NCBI GenBank assembly: GCA_043808565.1
Contig: JAZDEQ010000064.1
Coordinates: forward strand, 1 to 22,530
DNA length: 22,530 nt
Direction: 5' to 3'
Source: UBA12403 sp043808565
GTDB lineage: Bacteria > Patescibacteriota > Patescibacteriia > UBA9934 > GWF2-40-263
Made by a program: the position numbers and the translations under genes. Within the stretch, counting starts at the first letter, position 1. Every line of letters starts with the position of its first letter. Below the pieces are notes generated by a model. That model did no database searches, had not been told where the DNA came from, and saw nothing but the letters and a program-made list of their open reading frames with translations. Shown one piece after another: positions 7,644 through 15,697 of the stretch.

Positions 7644-8420
7644 GTGTCTTGGTTAAAGCGTTGGAAAATTTTTTCCCGTTTTTGGCCACCGGTTTTTTTT
7701 GTTATTTTAATTTTAGCTGGCGCAATTTTTTTTCCAAGAGTTACCACTTTTTTGGTTCAACCTTTGGTTTGGCTGGGATCAGAAATAAATAAATTACCAG
7801 TTTTTGTTTCGGCCGATTGTTCCAAGGGGCAAGAGCAATTATTGGCTTTAGCTTTTGATCGAGTCGAATTAGAAAATTTAAAAAGCGAAAATGAAGAATT
7901 GCGCAAACAGTTAAATTTTTTTGCCCGACAGTCCTTTACTAATATTACGGCTAGAATAATTAATCGTTCAGCCTCAACTGTTGATGGCTTGGTGGTTATT
8001 GATCGAGGATCAGATGGTGGGGTAATAAAAGAAGCCGCGGTTATTGCCGCCGACGGTTATCTCGTTGGTCGAGTGGTGACCGTCTACCCAAAGATTTCCC
8101 TAGTTCGGCCACTACTTAGTCGGTCTTCAAAAATTACAGCTTCGATTTTGAATAGTTCACGAACCATTGGCTTAGCCACCGGAACCGGTGGGGCTTTATT
8201 AACTCTGCAATTTGTTCCGCAGGACCAGGTTTTTGCGGTTAATGATTTGATTGTTACTTCTGGTTTGGAGTCTGGTATTCCTTCGGGGTTAATTATTGGT
8301 GTGGTAACTAGCATTATTCAAGATTCAGCCGCACCTTTTCAAACAGCAACTGTTGAACCATTGGTTGATATCCGGCGTTCATCAATTGTCTCGGTGGTGA
8401 TTTTGCCCGCGGCTTTATGA
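7644..8420 (+). CDS. mreC: Rod-shape determining protein MreC
   Basis: MreC is a bitopic envelope protein that links cytoplasmic MreB to periplasmic/extracytoplasmic wall synthases. The GTG start 7644 gives MSWLKRWK. A single membrane segment (about 14-38) is followed by a coiled coil (about 68-95, EELRKQ region) and the two beta-barrel domains (about 100-250) with DRGSDGGV and VTSGLESGIPSGLIIG, typical of MreC. The length of 258 residues is slightly short for the family. Its stop overlaps the mreD start by 4 nt (ATGA), so the two are translationally coupled. Confidence 0.93.
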   Translation: MSWLKRWKIFSRFWPPVFFVILILAGAIFFPRVTTFLVQPLVWLGSEINKLPVFVSADCSKGQEQLLALAFDRVELENLKSENEELRKQLNFFARQSFTNITARIINRSASTVDGLVVIDRGSDGGVIKEAAVIAADGYLVGRVVTVYPKISLVRPLLSRSSKITASILNSSRTIGLATGTGGALLTLQFVPQDQVFAVNDLIVTSGLESGIPSGLIIGVVTSIIQDSAAPFQTATVEPLVDIRRSSIVSVVILPAAL

Positions 8421-8938
8421 TTAAGTATTTATTTTATTTTTTACTATTCTTTTTTTTAGCCGAAGTTGAAACGGTTTTTTTTCGAACCCTACCCACACCT
8501 TTTTTATTTACTCCTTTAGTTTTTTCGGTCGGCCTGTATCTTTACCAACATCGTGCGTCAGCCGTGGGTTTGTGGTGGCTTTTAGCTTTCGGAGTTTTTT
8601 TAGACGTTTGGCATATTGGGGTATTGCCGGGTGAAACGATTTTTTATGTCCTAACTAGTGTTTTGGTTTTTGTCCTAAGTTGGCGTTTTTTTACCAACCG
8701 GTCTTTTTATGGGGTTAATATGTGTGCTTTTTTGTCTTTATTAGCCCTGCAAATTATGCATGGAATTGGTTTCTTTTTTTTGGCTTGGCCTGAGCCAGAA
8801 AATTTTCCTTGGTTAAACTTTTTTTGGTCTATTTTTTGGCAAGAAGTTTTTTTGCTTTTACTAGTTTCGTTTTTGTTTTTTTTCTCCGATCGTTTGCGAA
8901 AATTTTTTCGACGTTTTCTGATAACCTCATCTACTTAA
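8417..8938 (+). CDS. mreD: Rod-shape determining membrane protein MreD
   Basis: MreD is a multi-pass membrane partner of MreC and PBP2. The 173-residue protein is almost wholly hydrophobic, with about five membrane segments. FGVFLDVWHIGVLPGETIFY is the expected conserved loop (family pattern G-x-x-x-D-x-x), and it ends in a basic tail RLRKFFRRF. Start ATG 8417 overlaps the mreC stop. Assignment rests on both hydropathy and position in mreB-mreC-mreD-mrdA. Confidence 0.85.
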   Translation: MIKYLFYFLLFFFLAEVETVFFRTLPTPFLFTPLVFSVGLYLYQHRASAVGLWWLLAFGVFLDVWHIGVLPGETIFYVLTSVLVFVLSWRFFTNRSFYGVNMCAFLSLLALQIMHGIGFFFLAWPEPENFPWLNFFWSIFWQEVFLLLLVSFLFFFSDRLRKFFRRFLITSST

Positions 8939-8951
8939 TTATTTAAAATTT

Positions 8952-10883
8952 GTGTCTTGGTTTAAGTCAGAAATCAAAAAATCTAATCCTTTCCCAATTT
9001 CTCAAAATGATCTGGGTTGTTTAGCGCCGCAAAAAAATTTCGAACAAGACATCACCTTTATTCAAGACCCAATCCCAAACACCAATAAAGGAATTTTAGG
9101 TTTGAGTTTAAAAGCCCAGCCTTTTTATTTAGCGATTTTTTTTCTATCGGCAATTTTTTTGTTTTTTACTGGGCGAGTTATTTATTTACAAATTTTTCAA
9201 GGCGATTATTATCGAGGGCTGGCTGAAAAAAATCGTTTTTACATTGAATATTTATCGGCCGAACGCGGCATTATTACTGATCGCAATGATAAAATTTTGG
9301 TCGAAAATTCTCCAGCTTTTTCTTTAGTTATGACAATTGATAGGTTGCCAAAAAATACCATTGAACGCGAAACGGTTTTTAATCGAGTTATTGATCTAGC
9401 TGGTTTACAGCGAGCTGATCTTGATTTATTAATTCAAGAATATTCCGACGTAGCCACCGAAGAAATTGTGGTAAAAAAAGATTTGAATTTTGAACGGGCT
9501 ATTTTAGCCATGTCAGAAGAAGAAAATTTGACCGGCTTTACTGTTAAATTTGGTACCAAACGACATTATAATTCATCGGCCGTTTCTTTTTCTCAACTTT
9601 TGGGTTACACCGGTAAAATTAATAGCCAAGAGTTCACAACACTTAAGGAAGATGGTTATCGTCGGGTTGATGAAATTGGTAAAGCTGGTGTAGAGAAAAG
9701 TTGGGAAACGGCTCTCCATGGTCAAACCGGCAAGCGTTTAATAGAAGTTGATGCGGCTGGCCAGGCTAAAACAATTTTTTCCGAAGAGCCACCAATTAAG
9801 GGGGAAGTCGCTAAGCTAACGATTGACGCTGATCTTCAAGTGGTTTTGGAGAAATCTTTACAAACGGCCATGGAAAAAATTGGTAAGCAAAAAGGTGTGG
9901 CCATTGTGACTAATCCTAATACTGGAGAAATTTTAGCCTTGGTCGGTTTACCTTCATATGACAGCAATCTTTTCGCCGGCAGTATTGAACAAAATGTTTA
10001 CCAAAATTTATTAGACGATCCTAATCAGCCGCTTTTCCCCCGGGCAGTGGCCGGAGAATTTCCTCCAGGTTCAACTTTTAAACCTTATATAGCGACTGCG
10101 GCTTTAACCGAAGGAGTTATTATACCAACTACTTCTTTTCTCTCAGCTGGTGGCTTGCGAGTCGGTCAGTGGTTTTTTCCTGACTGGAAAGGTGGCGGCC
10201 ACGGAGTCACTAATGTTTATAAAGCTTTAGCTGAATCGGTTAATACTTTTTTCTATATTGTGGGCGGCGGTTTTGATACTTTTACCGGTCTGGGAGTGGA
10301 ACGAATCACTTCTTACGCTGCGTTATTTGGTTTTGGCCAACCAACTGGCATTGATCTGCCGAGTGAAGCCGCTGGTTTTTTACCATCCAAAGAATGGAAA
10401 GAAGAAACTAAAGGCGAACGTTGGTATGTTGGCGACACCTATCATTTAGCCATTGGCCAAGGCGATCTTTTGGTTACGCCGATTCAAATGGCCCAAGCTC
10501 TTGATACGGTGGCCAACGGGGGAATTAAATATTCTCCGCACGTGGTTTTATCGCTTGACGGAAAGCCGGTTGAGATTTCTGGTGAAAAAATGTCTGAGGC
10601 GATTACCGAGGTTTTGCCAATCGTTCGTGAGGGTATGCGCCAATGTGTAACTTCTGGCAGCTGTCGTCAATTAGATGCCTTGCCCATTACTTCGGCTGGT
10701 AAAACTGGCACGGCCCAAATTGGCGGCACCGAGGAAACTCATTCTTGGTTTACGGGTTTTGCTCCGTACGAAAATCCGGAAATCGCTATTACCATTCTGA
10801 TTGAAGAAGGCGGTCAGGGCTCAACCACCGCCATTCCCGTAGCTAGAGAAATTTTTCAATGGTGGTATAATAATCGTAAGTAA
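8952..10883 (+). CDS. mrdA: Penicillin-binding protein 2, class B transpeptidase
   Basis: PBP2 cross-links peptidoglycan during elongation. The protein has a 55-residue cytoplasmic N-terminus and one membrane anchor (about 56-80). A dimerisation/pedestal domain with ERGIITDRNDKIL (104-116) follows, then a transpeptidase domain (about 285-640). The active-site motifs are complete: S374-T-F-K377 in PPGSTFKP, S429-V-N431 and K584-T-G-T587. The GTG start 8952 is 13 nt after the mreD stop and shares its initiation context (GTGTCTTGG) with mreC. The length of 643 residues fits the family. The gene closes the shape operon. Confidence 0.95.
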   Translation: MSWFKSEIKKSNPFPISQNDLGCLAPQKNFEQDITFIQDPIPNTNKGILGLSLKAQPFYLAIFFLSAIFLFFTGRVIYLQIFQGDYYRGLAEKNRFYIEYLSAERGIITDRNDKILVENSPAFSLVMTIDRLPKNTIERETVFNRVIDLAGLQRADLDLLIQEYSDVATEEIVVKKDLNFERAILAMSEEENLTGFTVKFGTKRHYNSSAVSFSQLLGYTGKINSQEFTTLKEDGYRRVDEIGKAGVEKSWETALHGQTGKRLIEVDAAGQAKTIFSEEPPIKGEVAKLTIDADLQVVLEKSLQTAMEKIGKQKGVAIVTNPNTGEILALVGLPSYDSNLFAGSIEQNVYQNLLDDPNQPLFPRAVAGEFPPGSTFKPYIATAALTEGVIIPTTSFLSAGGLRVGQWFFPDWKGGGHGVTNVYKALAESVNTFFYIVGGGFDTFTGLGVERITSYAALFGFGQPTGIDLPSEAAGFLPSKEWKEETKGERWYVGDTYHLAIGQGDLLVTPIQMAQALDTVANGGIKYSPHVVLSLDGKPVEISGEKMSEAITEVLPIVREGMRQCVTSGSCRQLDALPITSAGKTGTAQIGGTEETHSWFTGFAPYENPEIAITILIEEGGQGSTTAIPVAREIFQWWYNNRK

Positions 10884-10906
10884 TTTTTATCCACATACCA
10901 ATATTC

Positions 10907-10935
10907 TTGACTTTTGTCTTAAATATAAGTAGTAT
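10907..10935 (+). promoter_or_regulatory. Likely sigma-70 promoter upstream of greA
   Basis: TTGACT and TAGTAT are separated by exactly 17 nt. The predicted start near 10942 would yield a leader of about 70 nt that contains the strong hairpin at 10952-10982 before greA. Confidence 0.45.
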
Positions 10936-10951
10936 TACTTTTACCTAAGAG

Positions 10952-10982
10952 ATACACTCGTGGCTAAACCCCACGGGTGTAT
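10952..10982 (+). other. Strong 12-bp hairpin between mrdA and greA
   Basis: ATACACTCGTGG pairs with CCACGGGTGTAT (one T-G wobble) around a 7-nt loop. The hairpin follows a good promoter by about 10 nt and is followed by ATTTTC, a weak T-tract. It could be the end of the mrdA transcript, a premature-termination site, or a structured 5' leader of greA. Confidence 0.6.
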
Positions 10983-10999
10983 ATTTTCAAGGCATTTTT

Positions 11000-11008
11000 T
11001 GTTAATAT
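11000..11008 (+). promoter_or_regulatory. Extended -10 element directly before greA
   Basis: TGTTAATAT is a one-base variant of the TGTTAAAAT element found before the CYTH and ftsQ genes. It ends 6 nt before ATG 11015, so the transcript would start at or next to the start codon (leaderless). It is downstream of the hairpin at 10952-10982 and could give a second, structure-free greA transcript. Confidence 0.45.
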
Positions 11009-11014
11009 CAATAT

Positions 11015-11473
11015 ATGGCTACTACATTTGTTTCCCAACAAGGTTTAGAAGATTTAAAAGTTGAAATTGAACATCGAAAAAAAATTTTACGACCAGAAAT
11101 CGCTCAAAAAATTGGTTCGGCTAAGGAGCTTGGTGATTTGTCAGAAAATTTTGAATATCATGAGGCTAAGGAGCAACAAGCCCAAAACGAGTCGCGTATC
11201 ATGGAAATCGAGGGAATGATTATTAACTCGGTTATTGTTCATGATAAAAAGGGCGACTCAACTATTTCTTTAGGCTGTGCTTTTATTGCTGAAAAAGATG
11301 GAACAAAAAAAACCTTTCAAATAGTTGGTTCAAGCGAAGCTAATCCATTGGCAGGTAAAATTAGTAACGAATCGCCCATTGGTCAAGCTTTTTTAGGTGC
11401 AGCTGTTGGCGAAACAGTAGAGATCTCTATGCCGTCTGGGATAATAAAATATAAAATTATCGAAATTAAATAA
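11015..11473 (+). CDS. greA: Transcription elongation factor GreA
   Basis: GreA rescues backtracked RNA polymerase by stimulating transcript cleavage. The N-terminal coiled coil (about 1-75) carries the acidic tip GDLSENFEYHEAKEQQ, with D41 and E44 at the residues known to coordinate the catalytic metal in the polymerase. The C-terminal FKBP-like domain (about 80-152) includes SPIGQAFLGAAVGE. The length of 152 residues is normal. There is no Shine-Dalgarno sequence; an extended -10 lies 6 nt upstream. Confidence 0.95.
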   Translation: MATTFVSQQGLEDLKVEIEHRKKILRPEIAQKIGSAKELGDLSENFEYHEAKEQQAQNESRIMEIEGMIINSVIVHDKKGDSTISLGCAFIAEKDGTKKTFQIVGSSEANPLAGKISNESPIGQAFLGAAVGETVEISMPSGIIKYKIIEIK

Positions 11474-11479
11474 TTTAGA

Positions 11480-11653
11480 GTTACGAATCACGAATCTTTA
11501 CACGAATTCACGAATCAACGAATATTGAAACAAACCCTTTGTCATTCCGAGCCGAGAGGAATCTCGTTTACCTTTCCGTAGCCCGGCGAAGGAAGGCCTC
11601 GTGGCTCTCAAGCAAACATTCGTTGATTCGTGTAAAAATTCGTGATTCGTAAC
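11480..11653. repeat. Composite inverted-repeat element between greA and lysS
   Basis: The outer arms (11480-11523 and 11618-11653) are built from the word ACGAAT. They match over 36 nt with one mismatch, apart from an 8-nt tandem insertion (TCACGAAT) in the left arm. The core (about 11539-11613) is GC-richer, begins TGTCATTCCGAG and contains the AGGAATCTC word of a widespread bacterial repeat. No ORF is present. The element fills almost the whole gap and the right arm ends 10 nt before the lysS ATG. Confidence 0.8.
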
Positions 11654-11663
11654 TTAAAAAAAT

Positions 11664-13133
11664 ATGACCGAAGAAGAAGTTATTCGACGTGAGCGTCTTC
11701 AATCTTTGCGCGAGGCCGGAATTGATCCCTATCCAGCTCGGGTTAAGCGGACACGAACAGTTAAAGAGTTTTTAAATTTATTTGAAACTATTGAAACCAG
11801 CGGTGAAGTAGTGGGTTTAGTTGGCCGAGTTCGATCAATTCGAACTCATGGGGGCTTGTCTTTTGTTCATATTGAGGACGGCTCTGGTTCAGTTCAACTA
11901 ATTTTAAAAAAAGATCATTTAGGCGAAGAAAATTACCAAGCTTTTATTAATTTAATTGACATTGGCGATTTTCTCGAAACTGCCGGTCGACCATTTACCA
12001 CGCAAAAAGGCGAGCGATCTTTATTGACCGATCATTATAAAATTATTTGTAAATCGCTTTTGCCATTGCCAGAGAAATGGCATGGTTTAACCGATCAAGA
12101 AATTCGTTATCGTCAGCGATATTTAGATTTAGTTTCAAATGAAGAAGTGCGGAATATTTTTCGCGTCCGCTCAGCTGTCCTTACAGCGCTACGAACTTTT
12201 TTAAATGAGCACGGCTACATGGAAGTGGAAACGCCAATTTTACAAACCATTCCCGGTGGTGCTTCAGCTCGGCCATTTACCACTCACCATAACGCTCTTG
12301 ATGCTGACCTTTATTTGCGAATTGCCCCGGAGCTTTATTTGAAGCGTTTATTAGTGGGTGGTTTTGAAAGAGTTTATGAAGTAGCTCGCTGTTTTCGTAA
12401 CGAAGGTATTGATCATTCACATAACCCAGAATTTACTCAAATTGAGGCCTATGCGGCTTACATGGATTATCAAGAACTCATGACTCTCATGGAAGAAATG
12501 CTGACCGTGGCTATTAAAGCGGCTGGTCGAGAAATTTCGGCCGTGCCTTTGCGCGGTCAGATTTTGGATTTTACCACGCCTTGGCCACGTTTAACTTTCC
12601 GAGATGCGGTTTTAAAATTTACCAATCTTGATATTGAACTTTGCCCAGACAAAGAATCTTTAGTTAAGGCCATGCAAGAAAAAAATCTTGAAGTCGATTC
12701 GAGCGCGGCTTTTGGCACACTTTTGGATAATCTTTATAAGCAAACAGTTCGGCCAGCAATTATTCAACCGGTTTTTATTTACGATTATCCCACGGCAATT
12801 TCACCGCTCGTTAAACGCAAAGAAGGCGATGCCCGTTATATTGAAATGTTCCAGTTGGTTTATGGTGGTGGGGAAGAGAACATTAAAGCCTTTTCCGAGC
12901 TTAATGATCCGCTCGATCAAGAAGCACGTTTTAAAGAGCAAGCCGCCGCTCGTGAGCAAGGCGACGAAGAAGCGCAATTTGCTGATTTTGATTATGTTGA
13001 AGCCATGAAGCATGGCATGCCACCTAATGCTGGCTTTGGCATTGGTATTGATCGTTTGGTGGCCATGCTAACCGATTCATCCAATCTTAAAGAAGTTATT
13101 TTATTCCCAACACTAAGACCAGAGGAAAAATAA
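11664..13133 (+). CDS. lysS: Lysyl-tRNA synthetase, class II
   Basis: LysRS charges tRNA-Lys. The N-terminal OB-fold anticodon-binding domain (about 45-145) includes VGLVGRVRSIRTHGGLSF. The class II core contains motif 1 (VRNIFRVRSAVLTALRTF region), motif 2 FRNEG (244-248) with GIDHSHNPEFT, and motif 3 GFGIGIDRL (457-465). The length of 489 residues is typical. The upstream gap is an inverted-repeat element, so the gene has no ordinary leader, and a terminator follows 6 nt after the stop. Confidence 0.96.
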   Translation: MTEEEVIRRERLQSLREAGIDPYPARVKRTRTVKEFLNLFETIETSGEVVGLVGRVRSIRTHGGLSFVHIEDGSGSVQLILKKDHLGEENYQAFINLIDIGDFLETAGRPFTTQKGERSLLTDHYKIICKSLLPLPEKWHGLTDQEIRYRQRYLDLVSNEEVRNIFRVRSAVLTALRTFLNEHGYMEVETPILQTIPGGASARPFTTHHNALDADLYLRIAPELYLKRLLVGGFERVYEVARCFRNEGIDHSHNPEFTQIEAYAAYMDYQELMTLMEEMLTVAIKAAGREISAVPLRGQILDFTTPWPRLTFRDAVLKFTNLDIELCPDKESLVKAMQEKNLEVDSSAAFGTLLDNLYKQTVRPAIIQPVFIYDYPTAISPLVKRKEGDARYIEMFQLVYGGGEENIKAFSELNDPLDQEARFKEQAAAREQGDEEAQFADFDYVEAMKHGMPPNAGFGIGIDRLVAMLTDSSNLKEVILFPTLRPEEK

Positions 13134-13138
13134 GGTTT

Positions 13139-13171
13139 AAAAAACCTGTAAAGTATTTTTACGGGTTTTTT
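13139..13171 (+). terminator. Intrinsic terminator after lysS
   Basis: A 14-bp stem (AAACCTGTAAA with TTTACGGGTTT, one T-G wobble) with a 4-nt loop is followed by a T-run. The T-run directly abuts the extended -10 TGTTAAAAT of the next gene, so termination and initiation signals are packed end to end. Confidence 0.85.
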
Positions 13172-13179
13172 GTTAAAAT
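13171..13179 (+). promoter_or_regulatory. Extended -10 promoter for ftsQ, probably leaderless
   Basis: TGTTAAAAT is identical to the element at 1182-1190 and ends 8 nt before ATG 13188. The spacing would give a leader of 0-3 nt. It supports ATG 13188 over the in-frame TTG at 13182. Confidence 0.55.
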
Positions 13180-13187
13180 AGTTGTGT

Positions 13188-14096
13188 ATGTTGTTTAATC
13201 GCCCGCGGCGGCGGCGTAATTTTTTTCGTCAGGCCCAAGTCGCGCCTTATCGGGCGCGACGTTTTCAAAATCCTTTTTTTCAAAGTAAAAATAAACATCC
13301 AAAATGGCCATTTATTGTGGCCGGAATAGTTTTTGGTTTAAGTATTGCCCTTATAAGTTTCTTTTTTACGGCCCCGATTTTTAAAATAACTTCAGTTCGG
13401 GTTGAAGGTGTTGAAACTTTTAAGCCAAAAAATATTCGCGATTTGACTGAAAGTTATTTAACTTCGCCAGCTTGGTTGATTTTTAATCATCGAAATCGTT
13501 TTTTGTTTGAGGCTTCAATTTTAAAAACCAAACTTGAAAAAGAAATGTCTTTTTCAGCCTTAGAAATAAAAAGGGAAGGGCAGACTTTGGCCATTATTAT
13601 TAAAGAAAAAATTTCTGTTGGTTTATGGCAAACTAATGATTTAGCTTATCTTTTAGACGAAAGCGGTACAGCTATTCGCTCGGTTTCTCCAGAAGAAACT
13701 GATGGACTACTTCATCCGCCACTTTTACAAGGTCCAATGCTTAATAATCAGCCCATGCCTGAACCTGGTCAAGTTTTAATTTTTAAAGATTTAGAAAATA
13801 AATCCGTAGCCATTGGTCAGGCTTTACTATCAACCACAGAAATTCAAAATATTCGTACGTTTTTTACCGGTCTGCGTGATAATGGAATTTATCTTGAAAG
13901 TTTTGAATTAAATCGTAGTGTTGGTTCTTGGTTTAAAGCCGTAGCTAGTCCGGGCTACGCGATTCTTTTTGATCCAACCACAGACATTCAACCACAAATT
14001 AATAATTTTCTTTTGGTTTTTTCTCAACAAATTAAAGATCCCTCTAAACTTGAGTACATCGACGTCAGGTTTGGAAATAATGTATACTATAAATAA
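13188..14096 (+). CDS. ftsQ: FtsQ/DivIB-type cell division protein
   Basis: FtsQ bridges early and late divisome proteins and has a POTRA domain outside the membrane. I start at ATG 13188 (302 residues). The protein has an Arg-rich cytoplasmic tail (residues 1-40, RPRRRRNFFRQ), one membrane segment (about 41-61), and a POTRA domain (about 64-135) opening with IFKITSVRVEGVETF. A beta-rich domain ends in YIDVRFGNNVYYK, the usual FtsQ end. The layout and length fit the family. Here it is a monocistron between lysS and pgi, not in the mur/fts cluster. Confidence 0.85.
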   Translation: MLFNRPRRRRNFFRQAQVAPYRARRFQNPFFQSKNKHPKWPFIVAGIVFGLSIALISFFFTAPIFKITSVRVEGVETFKPKNIRDLTESYLTSPAWLIFNHRNRFLFEASILKTKLEKEMSFSALEIKREGQTLAIIIKEKISVGLWQTNDLAYLLDESGTAIRSVSPEETDGLLHPPLLQGPMLNNQPMPEPGQVLIFKDLENKSVAIGQALLSTTEIQNIRTFFTGLRDNGIYLESFELNRSVGSWFKAVASPGYAILFDPTTDIQPQINNFLLVFSQQIKDPSKLEYIDVRFGNNVYYK

Positions 14097-14109
14097 AATT
14101 TGTAAAAAT

Positions 14110-14194
14110 CGTAGAAGCGTAGAAAACGTAGAATTTTGCTGAATCAATAATTATCAATCCCAATCCAATAATCTACGTTTTCTACGCTTCTACG
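14110..14194. repeat. Perfect 23-bp inverted repeat between ftsQ and pgi
   Basis: Arms 14110-14132 and 14172-14194 are perfect reverse complements. They are built from the repeated word CGTAGAA (left) and TTCTACG (right), with a 39-nt AT-rich spacer. The arms could form a long RNA hairpin in either direction. There is no ORF. It may act as a transcript end for ftsQ, although the T-tract is not classical. Confidence 0.85.
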
Positions 14195-14215
14195 TTCTAC
14201 AACTATTTTAATATT

Positions 14216-15454
14216 ATGTCTTTCCTAAAATTCGATCCCACTAATTTATTTATCGACGTAACCAAAAAAGATTTAGCTGAGTTAAAAAACAAACTTCAGA
14301 GCGCTGATAAAAAGCTAAAAGAACTTCGAGTTTCTAAAGAGCAAGGTTTTTTTGCTTTGCCATTTGCTGAAACAAATCGACGGTTTATTGAAGCCAAGGC
14401 CAAAATGGTTCAGAAAAAGTTTAAACGACTGATTGTCATTGGTATCGGTGGTTCAGACTTGGGCGCCCGAGCTATTCACCAGGCTTTGCCTAGTAAAAAA
14501 ATGGAATTGGTTTTTTTAAGTAACCCCGATCCCGACACCATAGCTAAAGATCTTGGTTTTTCAGCCGAGGAGTGGAAAATCACGGCCATTAATTTAGTTT
14601 CAAAATCCGGAACTACACTTGAGCCATTGGCCATTTTTTTCATTGCTCGGGCTCGAATGATTAAAGCTTTGGGTGTTATTGAGCAAGCTAAACACATTTT
14701 TGTCACCACTGAAACAAAAAGCCCACTAGCCACTTGGGCCGAAAAACAAAAGTATGAAATTTTGCCACATCCACAAAATGTTGGCGGGCGTTTTGCTGTT
14801 CTCTCAATCGTGGGTTTATTTCCAGCGGCTTGTGGCGGGGTTGATATTAAACGACTCCTGGCCGGAGCTCAGTCCGTTGATTACGCCGAGGCGGCTAAAT
14901 TTGCGGCCTTGCAGTATCTTAATTATCAAAAAGGCCGGACGATAAATGTGCTAATGCCTTATTCTGACCGTTTAAGCCGTCTGCCTTTTTGGTTTCGTCA
15001 GTTGTGGGCCGAGTCATTAGGTAAAGACGGTTTTGGTCCAACGCCAATTGCCGCTCTTGGTGCTGTTGATCAGCACTCGCAAATTCAACTTTATAACGAT
15101 GGACCAAATAATAAGACAGTAACTTTTATTGAGGTTGAAAAATTTTCTTCATCATTACGAGTTTCTAAAAGTCTGCCCGATCTCGAATATGTCGTTGACA
15201 AAGATTTAGCCGATTTACTTCATGCCGAACGAAAAGGTACGGCTATGGCTTTAACCAAAAATAAAAAACCCAATGCCACAATTTTTATCCCCAATATTTC
15301 ACCCGAAGCGCTTGGTGCCTTGTTTCAATTTTTTATGGTCGCTACAGCCTATGCCGGTGAGTTATTTGGTATAAACACCTATAATCAGCCAGGTGTTGAG
15401 GCAGGGAAGAAAGAGACGAGAAAGGTACTAGAGGAGGGCGTTAAAGGGCGTTGA
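14216..15454 (+). CDS. pgi: Glucose-6-phosphate isomerase
   Basis: Pgi interconverts glucose-6-phosphate and fructose-6-phosphate. Two SIS sugar-isomerase domains are visible: VIGIGGSDLGARA (74-86), SKSGTTLEP (129-137), the signature VGGRFAVLS (189-197), WAESLGKDG with E266 as the probable catalytic Glu, DQHSQIQLYNDG with H287, and the C-terminal YNQPGVEAGK with K398. At 412 residues it is of the short bacterial type, and the usual longer C-terminal helix is absent. The last codons and the stop lie inside a GGGCGTT tandem repeat, so the extreme C-terminus may have been changed by repeat growth. Confidence 0.94.
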   Translation: MSFLKFDPTNLFIDVTKKDLAELKNKLQSADKKLKELRVSKEQGFFALPFAETNRRFIEAKAKMVQKKFKRLIVIGIGGSDLGARAIHQALPSKKMELVFLSNPDPDTIAKDLGFSAEEWKITAINLVSKSGTTLEPLAIFFIARARMIKALGVIEQAKHIFVTTETKSPLATWAEKQKYEILPHPQNVGGRFAVLSIVGLFPAACGGVDIKRLLAGAQSVDYAEAAKFAALQYLNYQKGRTINVLMPYSDRLSRLPFWFRQLWAESLGKDGFGPTPIAALGAVDQHSQIQLYNDGPNNKTVTFIEVEKFSSSLRVSKSLPDLEYVVDKDLADLLHAERKGTAMALTKNKKPNATIFIPNISPEALGALFQFFMVATAYAGELFGINTYNQPGVEAGKKETRKVLEEGVKGR

Positions 15455-15475
15455 TGGGCGTTGATGGGCGTTTTG
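15433..15475. repeat. Tandem repeat of a 10-nt GGGCGTT unit over the pgi stop codon
   Basis: Four copies of GGGCGTT, spaced 10 nt apart (unit close to TGATGGGCGT), start inside the last pgi codons and run past the TGA stop. Degenerate copies (GGTGTTGAT, GACGTTGAG) follow to about 15508. Confidence 0.75.
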
Positions 15476-15507
15476 GGGCACTTAGGTGTTGATTAGACGT
15501 TGAGCGG

Positions 15508-15663
15508 ATGCCATTCAACCCAAATCAGGTCAATCCCGCCACGTCCTCCGAAGTCCGAACGGAGGAGGAAAAAATCAAGGAAATCAAGGTACCGTTTTAC
15601 GACACAAGATTATTTTTAAATAAAGCCAGGGCAGAGCAAGCCTTGACTTTATTTTTTTTGTGA
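15508..15663 (+). CDS. Doubtful 51-residue ORF
   Basis: ATG 15508 to TGA 15663 encodes a short ORF beginning MPFNPNQVNP. Its 3' end runs through a terminator-like hairpin. There is no good ribosome binding site and no recognised family. A TCCTCCG/CGGAGGA hairpin lies inside it (about 15542-15566). I list it because it belongs to a gene-poor stretch; it may be a non-coding leader instead. Confidence 0.2.
   Translation: MPFNPNQVNPATSSEVRTEEEKIKEIKVPFYDTRLFLNKARAEQALTLFFL
15619..15660 (+). terminator. Terminator-like hairpin upstream of the 38-residue gene
   Basis: AATAAAGCCAGGGC pairs with GCCTTGACTTTATT (two imperfect positions) around a 7-nt loop and is followed by a run of eight T. It lies about 40 nt before the start codon of the next small gene, so it could terminate a transcript from pgi or act as an attenuator. 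Confidence 0.65.
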
Positions 15664-15697
15664 TAGGTTTAAAGGCCTCATCACGAAGGAGAGAAAG

